Source: Candidatus Methylopumilus planktonicus (GTDB taxonomy: Bacteria; Pseudomonadota; Gammaproteobacteria; Burkholderiales; Methylophilaceae). Taken from it: a DNA stretch of 64,000 nucleotides. Of this stretch, positions 15,346-22,645 are shown piece by piece (within the stretch, counting starts at the first letter, position 1; each line of letters begins with the position of its first letter). A program made the position numbers and the translations under genes. The notes beneath the pieces are model-generated. The model did no database searches. It saw nothing but the letters and a program-made list of their open reading frames with translations, and was not told where the DNA came from. Where the stretch lies: NCBI RefSeq assembly GCF_006364715.1, contig NZ_CP040984.1, positions 744,001 through 808,000 on the forward strand, read 5' to 3'.

Positions 15346-16184
15346 TTAATCACTCTTCCGGAAGCTATTCTTGCGCTAACATTTTGCCAGTCTGAATTTA
15401 AATGGCTTTCAACTGTCTTAAATAAGTCAATTACAACATCAGCATAAATATCATGCCTTGGTAAACTTCTTTGACTGCTTTTTCTCAATATATAAATTTG
15501 ATCAATTTCCGAATATTGTGGATCAACGGAATGATCAACCTCATATGTTTCAGTTACTATTAGAAATAAACTGTAGGGATTTCCTCTTTTAATTTTTTCT
15601 GCAGTAGCTACCGATCCTTCATACATAGTTTTATCTAAATATGTCTTGCACTCTATAGATACAACCGGAACATAAATATTCTTATTTTCCACTTTCGAAC
15701 TAGAATTCAAGGATGTTGTAATTTTTATTTCTTTAGAAATAGCATAATCTTGATCTTTAGTGTTAATAGTCAGGCCTGAATCGTTTTCAAAACTATCTAG
15801 GTCTTTTGGGGAAAAATATAAATTAGAATAGGCATTTGTTGGTCCGAAATTTAAGTTCTTGCCATTCAATTTTGGAATTTCTATAAGTAAGTGATGCATA
15901 AATTCTTCAAGAACTGTTGAATGAAGTTTTGACTGGGAGGTAAATCCATTTAGATTGCCTTGTTCTTTTTTAAATTTTTGCTGATCAATAAAATTTTTAT
16001 ATGAATTTAAATCCAAAACCCTTTGATTAATAGATGCATCATCTGATTTTCCTTTAAGTTTCTCAATCTTTTGTAACCAATTTTTATATTCACCATGAAT
16101 TTCACTTAACAAGGCCTTATTAGCTTCATTTCTTTCATTTTCTATTTTTGACTGAATATTACTTCCATGAATAAGTTTTATCAT
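15342..16184 (-). CDS. Bpu10I-family type II restriction endonuclease
   Basis: This 280-residue protein shows the features I associate with the Bpu10I restriction endonuclease family: VVSIECKTYLDKTMYEGSVA near 183-202 carries the E-x-K catalytic half of a PD-(D/E)XK site, followed by TAEKIKRGNPYSLFLIVTE and VDPQYSEIDQIYILRKSSQ. The N-terminal third is lysine-rich and helical. Bpu10I itself uses two different subunits on an asymmetric site; only one endonuclease and one methyltransferase gene are present here, so a homodimer on a palindromic site is more likely (inference). It directly precedes its methyltransferase with a 4-bp overlap. Confidence 0.8.
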   Translation of the reverse strand: MIKLIHGSNIQSKIENERNEANKALLSEIHGEYKNWLQKIEKLKGKSDDASINQRVLDLNSYKNFIDQQKFKKEQGNLNGFTSQSKLHSTVLEEFMHHLLIEIPKLNGKNLNFGPTNAYSNLYFSPKDLDSFENDSGLTINTKDQDYAISKEIKITTSLNSSSKVENKNIYVPVVSIECKTYLDKTMYEGSVATAEKIKRGNPYSLFLIVTETYEVDHSVDPQYSEIDQIYILRKSSQRSLPRHDIYADVVIDLFKTVESHLNSDWQNVSARIASGRVIK

Positions 16185-16230
16185 AAAACTAGCCTTGTTA
16201 TTTAATTCTGTAATTTTAACATTCTTAAAG

Positions 16231-16599
16231 TTATTTTACATTTGGCCCTTTCATTAAATAGGCAAATTTTTTATCCATCTCCAAGGGTTCTTTAGCCCCA
16301 TTTTCCAATCTAGCTTTAAGGCTAATTTGTAGCTCGTTTGTAATAGATATATAGATACTTACAGCATTATCCATAGTCTTATAAAGAGGATTTGTGCCGA
16401 GGGTTTTGCCATCGTTAAACTCAATGACATACCCTTCTCTATCAAGCACCTTTTTGTACTCAATATAGGTTTCTAGGGTATCTGCAAGCATTGCTAAGAG
16501 GTGTTTATCGATATCTGCGGCATTGCTATATATTGCAAATAAAAACTCGATAGTTTCTTTGTAGAATTGTTCTTTATTAAAACTATCAGGGTCATGCAA
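16231..16599 (-). CDS. P27-like phage terminase small subunit, orphan
   Basis: This 122-residue protein resembles the P27 family of phage terminase small subunits (Terminase_4), which recognise viral DNA for packaging. The supporting pattern is a helix pair around residues 30-60 (LADTLETYIEYKKVLDREG), a short strand region with an N-P-L motif (GTNPLYKTMDNAVSIYISI near 68-86) and a following LQISLKARLENGAKEP, the typical LGLTPxxRxRL-like tail. No large subunit, portal or capsid gene is present. It precedes the restriction gene by 46 bp on the same strand, so it may be co-transcribed with the R-M pair. Either it is a phage relic or a domesticated DNA-binding protein. The family call is by eye only. 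Confidence 0.55.
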   Translation of the reverse strand: MHDPDSFNKEQFYKETIEFLFAIYSNAADIDKHLLAMLADTLETYIEYKKVLDREGYVIEFNDGKTLGTNPLYKTMDNAVSIYISITNELQISLKARLENGAKEPLEMDKKFAYLMKGPNVK

Positions 16600-16735
16600 C
16601 CAACATGCAATTGGTATCTTTTTTCCAGCTAGATATCACGTGGAAAAAATAGTCTATGCTTATAGCTTATAAGTGGCAAAGAAATAAGTTGTTATTTTTT
16701 CTTACTTTTTATAACTCCGAAACTTGACAAACCTT

Positions 16736-16900
16736 CTATTTTTTCAAACTATCTTTTTTATACATCTTCTTTATAGCTTTAATGCCTTTTATAATAAAAA
16801 AAATTATAAGACCTGCATTGATAAGAATAAAAATAATAATAGAAATATCTATCAAATTAATCTTTAAAATCCATTTCAAAAAGTCCTCTAAGATCTGCAT
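16736..16900 (-). CDS. Small single-pass membrane protein (54 residues)
   Basis: An uninterrupted 54-codon frame starts at ATG 16898-16900, preceded by AGGTAG at a good distance. The product has a short amphipathic start (MQILEDFLKWILKINLI), a transmembrane stretch of about residues 17-38 (SIIIFILINAGLIIFFII) and a lysine-rich tail (KGIKAIKKMYKKDSLKK) that should stay in the cytoplasm. It lies between the terminase-like gene and tRNA-Ser, in the accessory region. No function is evident; small hydrophobic proteins with basic tails include toxins, regulators and membrane scaffolds. Confidence 0.5.
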   Translation of the reverse strand: MQILEDFLKWILKINLIDISIIIFILINAGLIIFFIIKGIKAIKKMYKKDSLKK

Positions 16901-17017
16901 AAAAATTCTACCTAATATAATCCCGTTAAGTTAAATGAAGCATAACCATTGCTATGGAAATAATTGTGGGAACATTAACCCAGTCTTTGATCCCAAAGCT
17001 TAAACTTCTTTGAAATA

Positions 17018-17108
17018 TGGCGGAAGAGGCGGGATTCGAACCCGCGTTAGGTTATTCACCTAAACACGCTTTCCAGGCGTGCGACTTAAACCGCTCATCC
17101 ACCCTTCC
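17018..17108 (-). tRNA. tRNA-Ser(GGA)
   Basis: The minus strand folds as a class II tRNA: acceptor GGAAGGG paired with CTCTTCC (one G-T), anticodon loop CTGGAAA within CACGC...GCGTG giving anticodon GGA, a long variable arm (TTAGGT-gaat-AACCTAA), T-arm GCGGG-TTCGAAT-CCCGC, discriminator G and an encoded CCA. It would read UCC and UCU codons. Its 3' end points toward the restriction-modification island, the usual integration geometry, but I found no second copy of the 3' end inside the window. Confidence 0.95.
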
Positions 17109-17313
17109 GAAAAGAGTCGGCATTATAACTTATGACTTACTTAGCTTTAAGAATCATCTTTTCTCTCTTGATTAAAGTGCTTACTCGTATTAAGGTTGTT
17201 CTATTGAATTTATTTACCGTACGTCTACCGCAGTACATCCGTTTTAATAATTTCATAACTTATTGATTTATATAGCATTTATTATTAATTAACTATTAAC
17301 TTAGGGGCGATTT

Positions 17314-18834
17314 ATGGGCTTAGAAACATTAAATAATCTTGGAGTAAAACATCCATTTAAGGCCAAATATGACAATTATATTGGTGGCAAATTTGTACCT
17401 CCAGTAGACGGCAAATACTTTGAAAATATTTCACCAGTTACTGGCAAAGTATTTTGTGAAGTTGCACGATCAAATGAAAAAGATATTAATTTGGCACTAG
17501 ATGCAGCTCATGCAGCTAAAGATGGCTGGGCTAAAAAGAGCCCTACTGACCGTGCAAATATATTGATGCAAGTTGCAGATATCATGGAAAAAAATCTTTC
17601 AACAATTGCGATTGCTGAAACGATTGATAACGGTAAACCTCTCCGTGAAACAACTTACGCTGACATTCCTCTTGCTATTGATCACTTTAGATACTTTGCA
17701 AGTTGTGTAAGAGCGCAAGAAGGTAGTATCGGTGAAATTGATCACGAGACAATGGCTTATCATTTTCATGAGCCTTTAGGTGTTGTCGGACAAATTATTC
17801 CTTGGAACTTCCCTATTCTTATGGCGGCTTGGAAGTTAGCACCTGCGATTGCTGCAGGTAATTGTGTAGTAATTAAGCCCGCAGAACAAACACCTGTATC
17901 ACTTCTAGTCGTGCTCGAATTAGTCGGTCATCTTATTCCGCCTGGTGTATTAAATATTGTGAATGGTTTTGGCTTGGAAGCTGGTAAACCACTTGCAAGT
18001 TCACCACGTATTGCAAAAATTGCATTTACAGGCGAAACATCTACAGGTCGCTTAATTATGCAATATGCATCACAAAATCTTATTCCAGTAACTTTAGAGC
18101 TTGGTGGTAAATCACCTAACATCTTCTTTGAAGATGTGATGGATAAAGACGACAACTTCCTTGATAAAGCTCTTGAGGGCTTTACAATGTTTGCGCTTAA
18201 TCAAGGTGAAGTATGCACCTGCCCTTCACGCGCTTTAATCCAAGAATCTATTTATGATAAATTTATGGAACGCGCACTCAAACGTGTTGCAGCTATCAAA
18301 CAAGATAATCCTCTTGATATGGCAACCATGATTGGCGCGCAAGCATCGAGTGAGCAAGTTGAAAAAATTATGTCTTATATGAAGATTGGTCAAGAAGAAG
18401 GTGCTCAAATTCTCATCGGCGGTAACCGTAAAAAATTAAGTGGTGAACTTGCAGAAGGATATTACATTGAACCTACTGTATTTAAAGGTCATAACAAAAT
18501 GCGTATTTTCCAAGAGGAAATTTTTGGACCTGTCGTTTCAGTCACAACATTTAAAGATGAAGATGAAGCGCTTGAAATTGCAAACGATACGCTATATGGC
18601 TTAGGCTCAGGTGTGTGGACACGTAACGGCAATCGCGCCTTTAGAATGGGCAAAGGTATTCAAGCAGGTCGTGTATGGACTAATTGCTACCACGCTTATC
18701 CTGCACATGCAGCATTTGGTGGTTATAAACAATCAGGTATCGGTCGCGAAACACACAAGATGATGCTTGATCACTACCAACAAACTAAGAATCTTTTAGT
18801 GAGCTACAGTGAAAATAAACTTGGTTTCTTTTAA
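17314..18834 (+). CDS. exaC: NAD-dependent aldehyde dehydrogenase, ExaC/AldB type
   Basis: This oxidises short-chain aldehydes to acids with NAD. At 506 residues it matches the ExaC/acetaldehyde dehydrogenase II group. GVVGQIIPWNFPILMAAWKL near 151-170 binds the cofactor, IAFTGETSTGR and LELGGKSPNIFF (about 258-269) hold the catalytic Glu, and NQGEVCTCPSRALIQ (about 297-311) contains the CxC active-site pair typical of this subgroup. EEIFGPVVSVTTF and the C-terminal FGGYKQSGIGRE follow. It starts after AGGGGCGATTT. The DUF779 gene behind it is its usual partner. In this methylotroph the physiological aldehyde is not known; acetaldehyde or formaldehyde are candidates. Confidence 0.93.
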   Translation: MGLETLNNLGVKHPFKAKYDNYIGGKFVPPVDGKYFENISPVTGKVFCEVARSNEKDINLALDAAHAAKDGWAKKSPTDRANILMQVADIMEKNLSTIAIAETIDNGKPLRETTYADIPLAIDHFRYFASCVRAQEGSIGEIDHETMAYHFHEPLGVVGQIIPWNFPILMAAWKLAPAIAAGNCVVIKPAEQTPVSLLVVLELVGHLIPPGVLNIVNGFGLEAGKPLASSPRIAKIAFTGETSTGRLIMQYASQNLIPVTLELGGKSPNIFFEDVMDKDDNFLDKALEGFTMFALNQGEVCTCPSRALIQESIYDKFMERALKRVAAIKQDNPLDMATMIGAQASSEQVEKIMSYMKIGQEEGAQILIGGNRKKLSGELAEGYYIEPTVFKGHNKMRIFQEEIFGPVVSVTTFKDEDEALEIANDTLYGLGSGVWTRNGNRAFRMGKGIQAGRVWTNCYHAYPAHAAFGGYKQSGIGRETHKMMLDHYQQTKNLLVSYSENKLGFF

Positions 18835-18854
18835 GATTTAAATTAACTAAAACC

Positions 18855-18888
18855 AAAGGCAAGGCTTAAAGTCTTGCCTTTCTTTTTT
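18855..18888 (+). terminator. Rho-independent terminator between exaC and DUF779
   Basis: AAAGGCAAG (18855-18863), a 9-base loop and CTTGCCTTT (18873-18881) form a 9-bp perfect stem followed by CTTTTTT. The U-tract ends directly before the ATG of the next gene at 18889, so the hairpin occupies the place of that gene's ribosome binding site. Confidence 0.85.
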
Positions 18889-19275
18889 ATGGAAAAAACT
18901 TTTACACGCATAGATACAACTGAAGCTGCAGACACGCTGATTGATTCTTTAAAAGAAAAATACGGTGAAATCATATTTCATCAATCAGGGGGCTGTTGTG
19001 ATGGGAGCGCACCTATGTGCTATCCCAAAGGTGAATTTTATTTAGGCGGCTCTGATGTTGAGGTAGGTATGACGCATGGCATTCATTTCTATATGGGTGC
19101 CAGTCAATTCTCCTACTGGGAACACACACATCTAACGCTCGATGCCATCCCAGGTAATGGTGGGCAGTTTTCACTAGAGAATGGAACAGGTATGCGCTTT
19201 ATTATTCGGTCGCGTTTATATAGCGATGAAGAATGGGTCTATTTAAGCCAACATCCTGTTAAACATTGCGGGTAA
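18889..19275 (+). CDS. DUF779 family protein
   Basis: This 128-residue DUF779 protein is a common companion of ExaC-type aldehyde dehydrogenases and has no known biochemical role. The signature HQSGGCCDGSAPMCYPKGEF near 28-47 contains three cysteines that could bind metal, followed by FYLGGSDVEVGMTHGIHFYM and QFSYWEHTHLTLD with several histidines, then GTGMRFIIRSRLYSDEEW. I take the ATG at 18889; an upstream in-frame TTG at 18874 lies inside the terminator stem. There is no Shine-Dalgarno because the terminator hairpin covers that region, which suggests low or conditional translation from exaC read-through. Confidence 0.88.
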   Translation: MEKTFTRIDTTEAADTLIDSLKEKYGEIIFHQSGGCCDGSAPMCYPKGEFYLGGSDVEVGMTHGIHFYMGASQFSYWEHTHLTLDAIPGNGGQFSLENGTGMRFIIRSRLYSDEEWVYLSQHPVKHCG

Positions 19276-19305
19276 AAGGCGTTCCCTTAGGTTAAAATAA
19301 ATACT

Positions 19306-19400
19306 GGCGGGCCTCCCCGCATTGTAATTTAGCCAACCTGGTCAGATGCGGAAGCAAGCAGCCACAACTAAAGAAACAAGTGCCGGGGGTCTGGCTCGCC
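19306..19400 (+). ncRNA. ffs: Signal recognition particle RNA (4.5S, small bacterial type)
   Basis: GGCGGGCC (19306-19313) pairs with GGCTCGCC (19393-19400) to close a long hairpin whose apical part has the conserved Ffh-binding elements: GGTCAGATGCGGAAGCAAGC and then AGCCAC. The core AGCAAGCAGCC and opposite loop are diagnostic of SRP RNA. It lies just upstream of dnaX, the common location in proteobacteria. RNA ends are approximate. Confidence 0.93.
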
Positions 19401-19432
19401 TCTTATTAAATTGGATTGGTTAAAAATTATTC

Positions 19433-21070
19433 ATGAGCTATCAAGTTCTTGCACGCAAATATCGTCCCCGTTCGTTTGATACGCTTGTCGGTCAAGCGCA
19501 TGTTGTGCAAGCACTCAAAAATGCACTTGATCAAAAAAGACTACATCATGCTTACCTTTTTACAGGCACACGCGGTGTCGGTAAAACTACATTAGCCCGA
19601 ATTCTAACCAAAGCACTAAATTGCAAAAAAGGTATTAGTTCGACACCTTGTGGCACATGTTCCGCATGTACCGAGATCGATCAAGGCCGCTACGTAGATC
19701 TTATTGAAGTCGATGCAGCATCTAATACGCAAGTCGATAATATGAGAGATCTTCTGGATAACGCTCAATATGCTCCAACGCAAGGGCAATTTAAAATCTA
19801 CATCATCGATGAAGTCCATATGCTTTCAAAAAGTGCATTCAATGCGATGCTTAAAACATTAGAAGAGCCACCTGAACATGTAAAATTTATTTTAGCGACT
19901 ACTGATCCGCAAAAGGTCCCTGTCACTGTCTTATCTAGATGCCTACAATTTAATTTAAAACAAATGCCGTCTGCTTCTATTTCAGAATATATGGAAAAAA
20001 TATTAAATGAAGAAGCAATTAACTATGAAATCAATGCAATTTATTTAATTGCCAAATCTGCGAATGGAAGTATGCGCGATGCATTATCAATTCTTGATCA
20101 AGGTATTGCTTATTGCGGCGGCACAATAGAAGAAGCTACGATTAAAAAAATGTTAGGTGCTATAGACCAATCTTACTTATTTAATTTAGTGCATGCGGTC
20201 ATTGATCAAGATGGTCATAAAGCCATTGAGATAGCGAAACAAATGGATGAAAGAAATCTATCTTTTGATGCAGCGCTCAATGACCTTGCAAACCTTATTC
20301 AAACAATTAGTGTGACGCAAGCCATACCAGATAGCTTGGAGGCCTCATACCTTGATCGCGATCAGGTCATCGCATTAACCAAAAAGATAAGTGCAGAACA
20401 ACTACAACTTTTTTACCAAATTACCATATTAGGTCGACGTGATCTTTATCTAGCGCCAGATGAATATGCAGGCTTCACGATGACCATTCTTAGAATGCTT
20501 TCTTTTACCCCGCAAGATTCACTGATTGCAAAAAATTCAACGCCGGCAAAAACTGAACCAGTGAATAGCACAAACAAAATAGAAACTATCGTAAAGTCAA
20601 ACGACGTATCCTCTGAAGCCTCTGAAATTAAAAAAAAAATTGAAGTAGATCATCAGGTTGATGAAAGCATTTTAAAAGAAATACCTGCATTCAATGGTAA
20701 TTGGCGTGAGCTTGTTGACCAGCTAAAACTAGGCTTAGTCAAAGCGCTTGCCCAGCAGTCTGAACTGGTCAGTTTTAAAAATAACGAAATAATCTTGTCG
20801 ATTGCGGATGAGCACAAGCATCTGCTCAATGAAACCTACCAAAAAAAATTAGAATTGAGCTTGTCTGATCACTTTAGTCAACGAATTAAACTTGTGATCT
20901 TACAAAAAGGTGCAAATAATTCGCCGCTCAAACAAAAGCAAGAAGAACGATCAATTATTATGAAGGATACTGAGAATTCTATTCTTCAAGATCAATTCGT
21001 AAAATCACTACTTACTGAATTTAATGCTGAAATTATTCCATCGAGCATTAAACCTAATCAAACTACATAA
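19433..21070 (+). CDS. dnaX: DNA polymerase III subunits gamma and tau
   Basis: DnaX is the clamp-loader ATPase. The 545-residue full frame is tau. Domain I begins SYQVLARKYRPRSFDTLVGQ and has Walker A GTRGVGKTTLARIL near 45-58, the zinc module CKKGISSTPCGTCSACTEID near 64-83, IDEVHMLSKSAFNAMLKTLE (Walker B) and the SRC arginine finger VTVLSRCLQF. Domain III ends near residue 365 and the polymerase/helicase-binding tail follows. At 20630-20639, codons 400-403, there is a run of ten A residues where a one-base shift either way meets a stop at once, giving a product of about 403-404 residues, the size expected for gamma. Genes ybaB and recR follow in the usual order. Confidence 0.96.
   Translation: MSYQVLARKYRPRSFDTLVGQAHVVQALKNALDQKRLHHAYLFTGTRGVGKTTLARILTKALNCKKGISSTPCGTCSACTEIDQGRYVDLIEVDAASNTQVDNMRDLLDNAQYAPTQGQFKIYIIDEVHMLSKSAFNAMLKTLEEPPEHVKFILATTDPQKVPVTVLSRCLQFNLKQMPSASISEYMEKILNEEAINYEINAIYLIAKSANGSMRDALSILDQGIAYCGGTIEEATIKKMLGAIDQSYLFNLVHAVIDQDGHKAIEIAKQMDERNLSFDAALNDLANLIQTISVTQAIPDSLEASYLDRDQVIALTKKISAEQLQLFYQITILGRRDLYLAPDEYAGFTMTILRMLSFTPQDSLIAKNSTPAKTEPVNSTNKIETIVKSNDVSSEASEIKKKIEVDHQVDESILKEIPAFNGNWRELVDQLKLGLVKALAQQSELVSFKNNEIILSIADEHKHLLNETYQKKLELSLSDHFSQRIKLVILQKGANNSPLKQKQEERSIIMKDTENSILQDQFVKSLLTEFNAEIIPSSIKPNQTT
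20630..20639 (+). promoter_or_regulatory. A10 slippage-like tract inside dnaX
   Basis: The frame reads GAA ATT AAA AAA AAA ATT GAA GTA. Adding one A gives AAA AAT TGA, a stop; losing one A gives AAA TTG AAG TAG, also a stop. Both truncate DnaX right after domain III. A similar A9 tract in Thermus dnaX is known to produce gamma by transcriptional slippage. Confidence 0.6.
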
Positions 21071-21081
21071 GGAGTCATCGT

Positions 21082-21390
21082 ATGATGAAGGGCGGCATGG
21101 GTAACTTAATGAAACAAGCACAAATGATGCAGGCTAATATGCAAAAAGCACAAGATGAACTTGGGCTTATTGATGTAGAAGGCTTAGCAAGTAATGGCCT
21201 TGTTAAAATTGCTATTTCTTGCAAACATCAAATTAAAAAAATATCGATCGATCCATCTGTCATGAATGATCATGAAATGTTAGAAGACCTTCTCATTGTA
21301 GCTTTTAAAGATGCATTACAAAAAATTGAACAAACCACTAATGCCAAGATGGGCAATATGTTGCCTCCTGGTATGAAGTTACCTTTCTAA
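21082..21390 (+). CDS. ybaB: YbaB/EbfC nucleoid-associated protein
   Basis: This 102-residue DNA-binding protein of the YbaB/EbfC family forms a dimer with a central beta layer and helical tweezers and is associated with the nucleoid and recombination repair. It begins MMKGGMGNLMKQAQMMQANM, the usual methionine-rich helix, and contains GLASNGLVKIAISCKHQIKK and the acidic DHEMLEDLLIVAFKDALQK helix. The end MGNMLPPGMKLPF is diagnostic. It lies 11 bp after dnaX with GGAGTCATCGT before the ATG and 9 bp before recR, the conserved dnaX-ybaB-recR operon. Confidence 0.96.
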   Translation: MMKGGMGNLMKQAQMMQANMQKAQDELGLIDVEGLASNGLVKIAISCKHQIKKISIDPSVMNDHEMLEDLLIVAFKDALQKIEQTTNAKMGNMLPPGMKLPF

Positions 21391-21399
21391 CTTGATTGC

Positions 21400-22002
21400 A
21401 TGAAAAATACTGAAGCACTCGAACAGCTTGTCGATGCACTAAGGTGCTTACCTGGGATTGGCCCTAAATCAGCTCTGCGTATGGCTTACCATCTTCTGCA
21501 GCACAATAGAAAAGGTGCAGCGCAACTCTCAAGCGCTATTGCTAACGCAATCGAATTAGTTGGACATTGCTCCTATTGCAATAACTTTTCTGAAGAAGTA
21601 ATTTGCTCACTTTGCTCATCCAAAGATCGAGACGCCTCAATTCTTTGTGTGATCGAAATGCCAAGTGATCTTATGATGTTAGAACAAACGCACTCTTATA
21701 ACGGCATGTATTTTATTTTAATGGGTAAACTCTCGCCTTTAGATGGTATTGGTCCGAAAGATATCCATTTAGACAGACTTTTAAAACGTCTTGATGCTGG
21801 AATCGTTAAAGAAGTGATCTTAGCGAATAATTTTACGGTGAGCGGAGATGCTACTGCCCATTATGTTACTGAACTTCTTAAAGCGCGCGGTATTCGATTA
21901 AGTCGAATAGCAAGAGGCTTACCTATGGGTGGTGAAATTGAATATGTAGATAGCGGGACGCTTGCCCAAGCTATGATTGAACGTAAAATAATTAAAGACT
22001 GA
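21400..22002 (+). CDS. recR: Recombination mediator protein RecR
   Basis: RecR works with RecO, and in some species RecF, to load RecA on gapped DNA. The 200-residue protein has the N-terminal helix-hairpin-helix (LRCLPGIGPKSALRMAYHLL near 13-32), the four-cysteine zinc finger CSYCNNFSEEVICSLCSSKD (about 57-76), the Toprim domain (ILCVIEMPSDLMMLEQT, and YFILMGKLSPLDGIGPKDI) and the C-terminal Walker-B-like region GLPMGGEIEYVDSGTLAQA. It starts 9 bp after ybaB. Its last 11 bases overlap the end of the convergent phosphatase gene. Confidence 0.97.
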   Translation: MKNTEALEQLVDALRCLPGIGPKSALRMAYHLLQHNRKGAAQLSSAIANAIELVGHCSYCNNFSEEVICSLCSSKDRDASILCVIEMPSDLMMLEQTHSYNGMYFILMGKLSPLDGIGPKDIHLDRLLKRLDAGIVKEVILANNFTVSGDATAHYVTELLKARGIRLSRIARGLPMGGEIEYVDSGTLAQAMIERKIIKD

Positions 22003-22645
22003 GATAAGTTAAAAGATCAGATGGCTTATCAATGATATGTTGAGCGCCCCAGGATTTTGCATCATCCCCTGCTTCTAAATATCCGTATCGCGCCGCCATA
22101 CTAACCATGCTTGCATCGTTTGCTGCCATAACATCACGCTTATCATCACCTAAATAAATAATGTCAGATGGTTTTATTGAAAGAAGCTGTGAGGCTTTCA
22201 TAAGACCTTCGGGTGAAGGTTTTGGTAACTTAACGTCATCTCCTGCAATAAGACATGATGTATGTTTTAAAAGCGGATGAGAAGATACAATTGGCTGCGC
22301 AAACTTCCTAGCTTTATTCGTCACAATACCCCAGGAAATTTTTCTAAGGTTTAAAGTATTAATCAATTCTTCAATACCTTCCATGCATTGTATATTTTGA
22401 TTAAATACTTCTTTATAGATATCTAGGAATTCTTGAACACGCGCATAAAAAAGAGGATCGTTTTTATCCATGTTAAACCCAGCTTTCAGTAAACCTGCCG
22501 CACCATGTGAAGCAAAAGGTCGTCCTACTAAAAAAGGAATGGGGGGTAAATCATACTGTTTTCTTAATTGATTAAGCGCTCCTACAAGTTGCGGTGCACT
22601 ATCAATCAAAGTACCATCTAAATCAAAAAGAACAGCTTTCATCAT
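21992..22645 (-). CDS. gph: HAD-family phosphoglycolate phosphatase
   Basis: This 217-residue haloacid-dehalogenase-type phosphatase most likely removes 2-phosphoglycolate or a related sugar phosphate. Motif I is VLFDLDGTLIDSAPQ near 5-19 with both nucleophile and acid/base aspartates, motif II WGIVTNKA near 109-116, motif III lysine in KLPKPSPEGLMKA, and motif IV IYLGDDKRDVMAANDA near 173-188. The helical cap between residues 20 and 85 places it in subclass IA. It is directly downstream of ubiG (one-base overlap). The ubiG-gph pairing is common in proteobacteria, which supports the name, although substrate preference cannot be read from sequence. Confidence 0.9.
   Translation of the reverse strand: MMKAVLFDLDGTLIDSAPQLVGALNQLRKQYDLPPIPFLVGRPFASHGAAGLLKAGFNMDKNDPLFYARVQEFLDIYKEVFNQNIQCMEGIEELINTLNLRKISWGIVTNKARKFAQPIVSSHPLLKHTSCLIAGDDVKLPKPSPEGLMKASQLLSIKPSDIIYLGDDKRDVMAANDASMVSMAARYGYLEAGDDAKSWGAQHIIDKPSDLLTYLSL

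Noticed and set aside
17018..17108. A duplicated tRNA-Ser 3' end (attachment site) inside the window
   Set aside because: I looked for the 3' sequence beginning TGGCGGAAGAGGCGGG elsewhere and found no second copy.
17109..17313. Sigma54 promoter in front of exaC
   Set aside because: Aldehyde dehydrogenase genes of this type can be sigma54-dependent, but no GG-N10-GC element with the right sequence was found in the gap.
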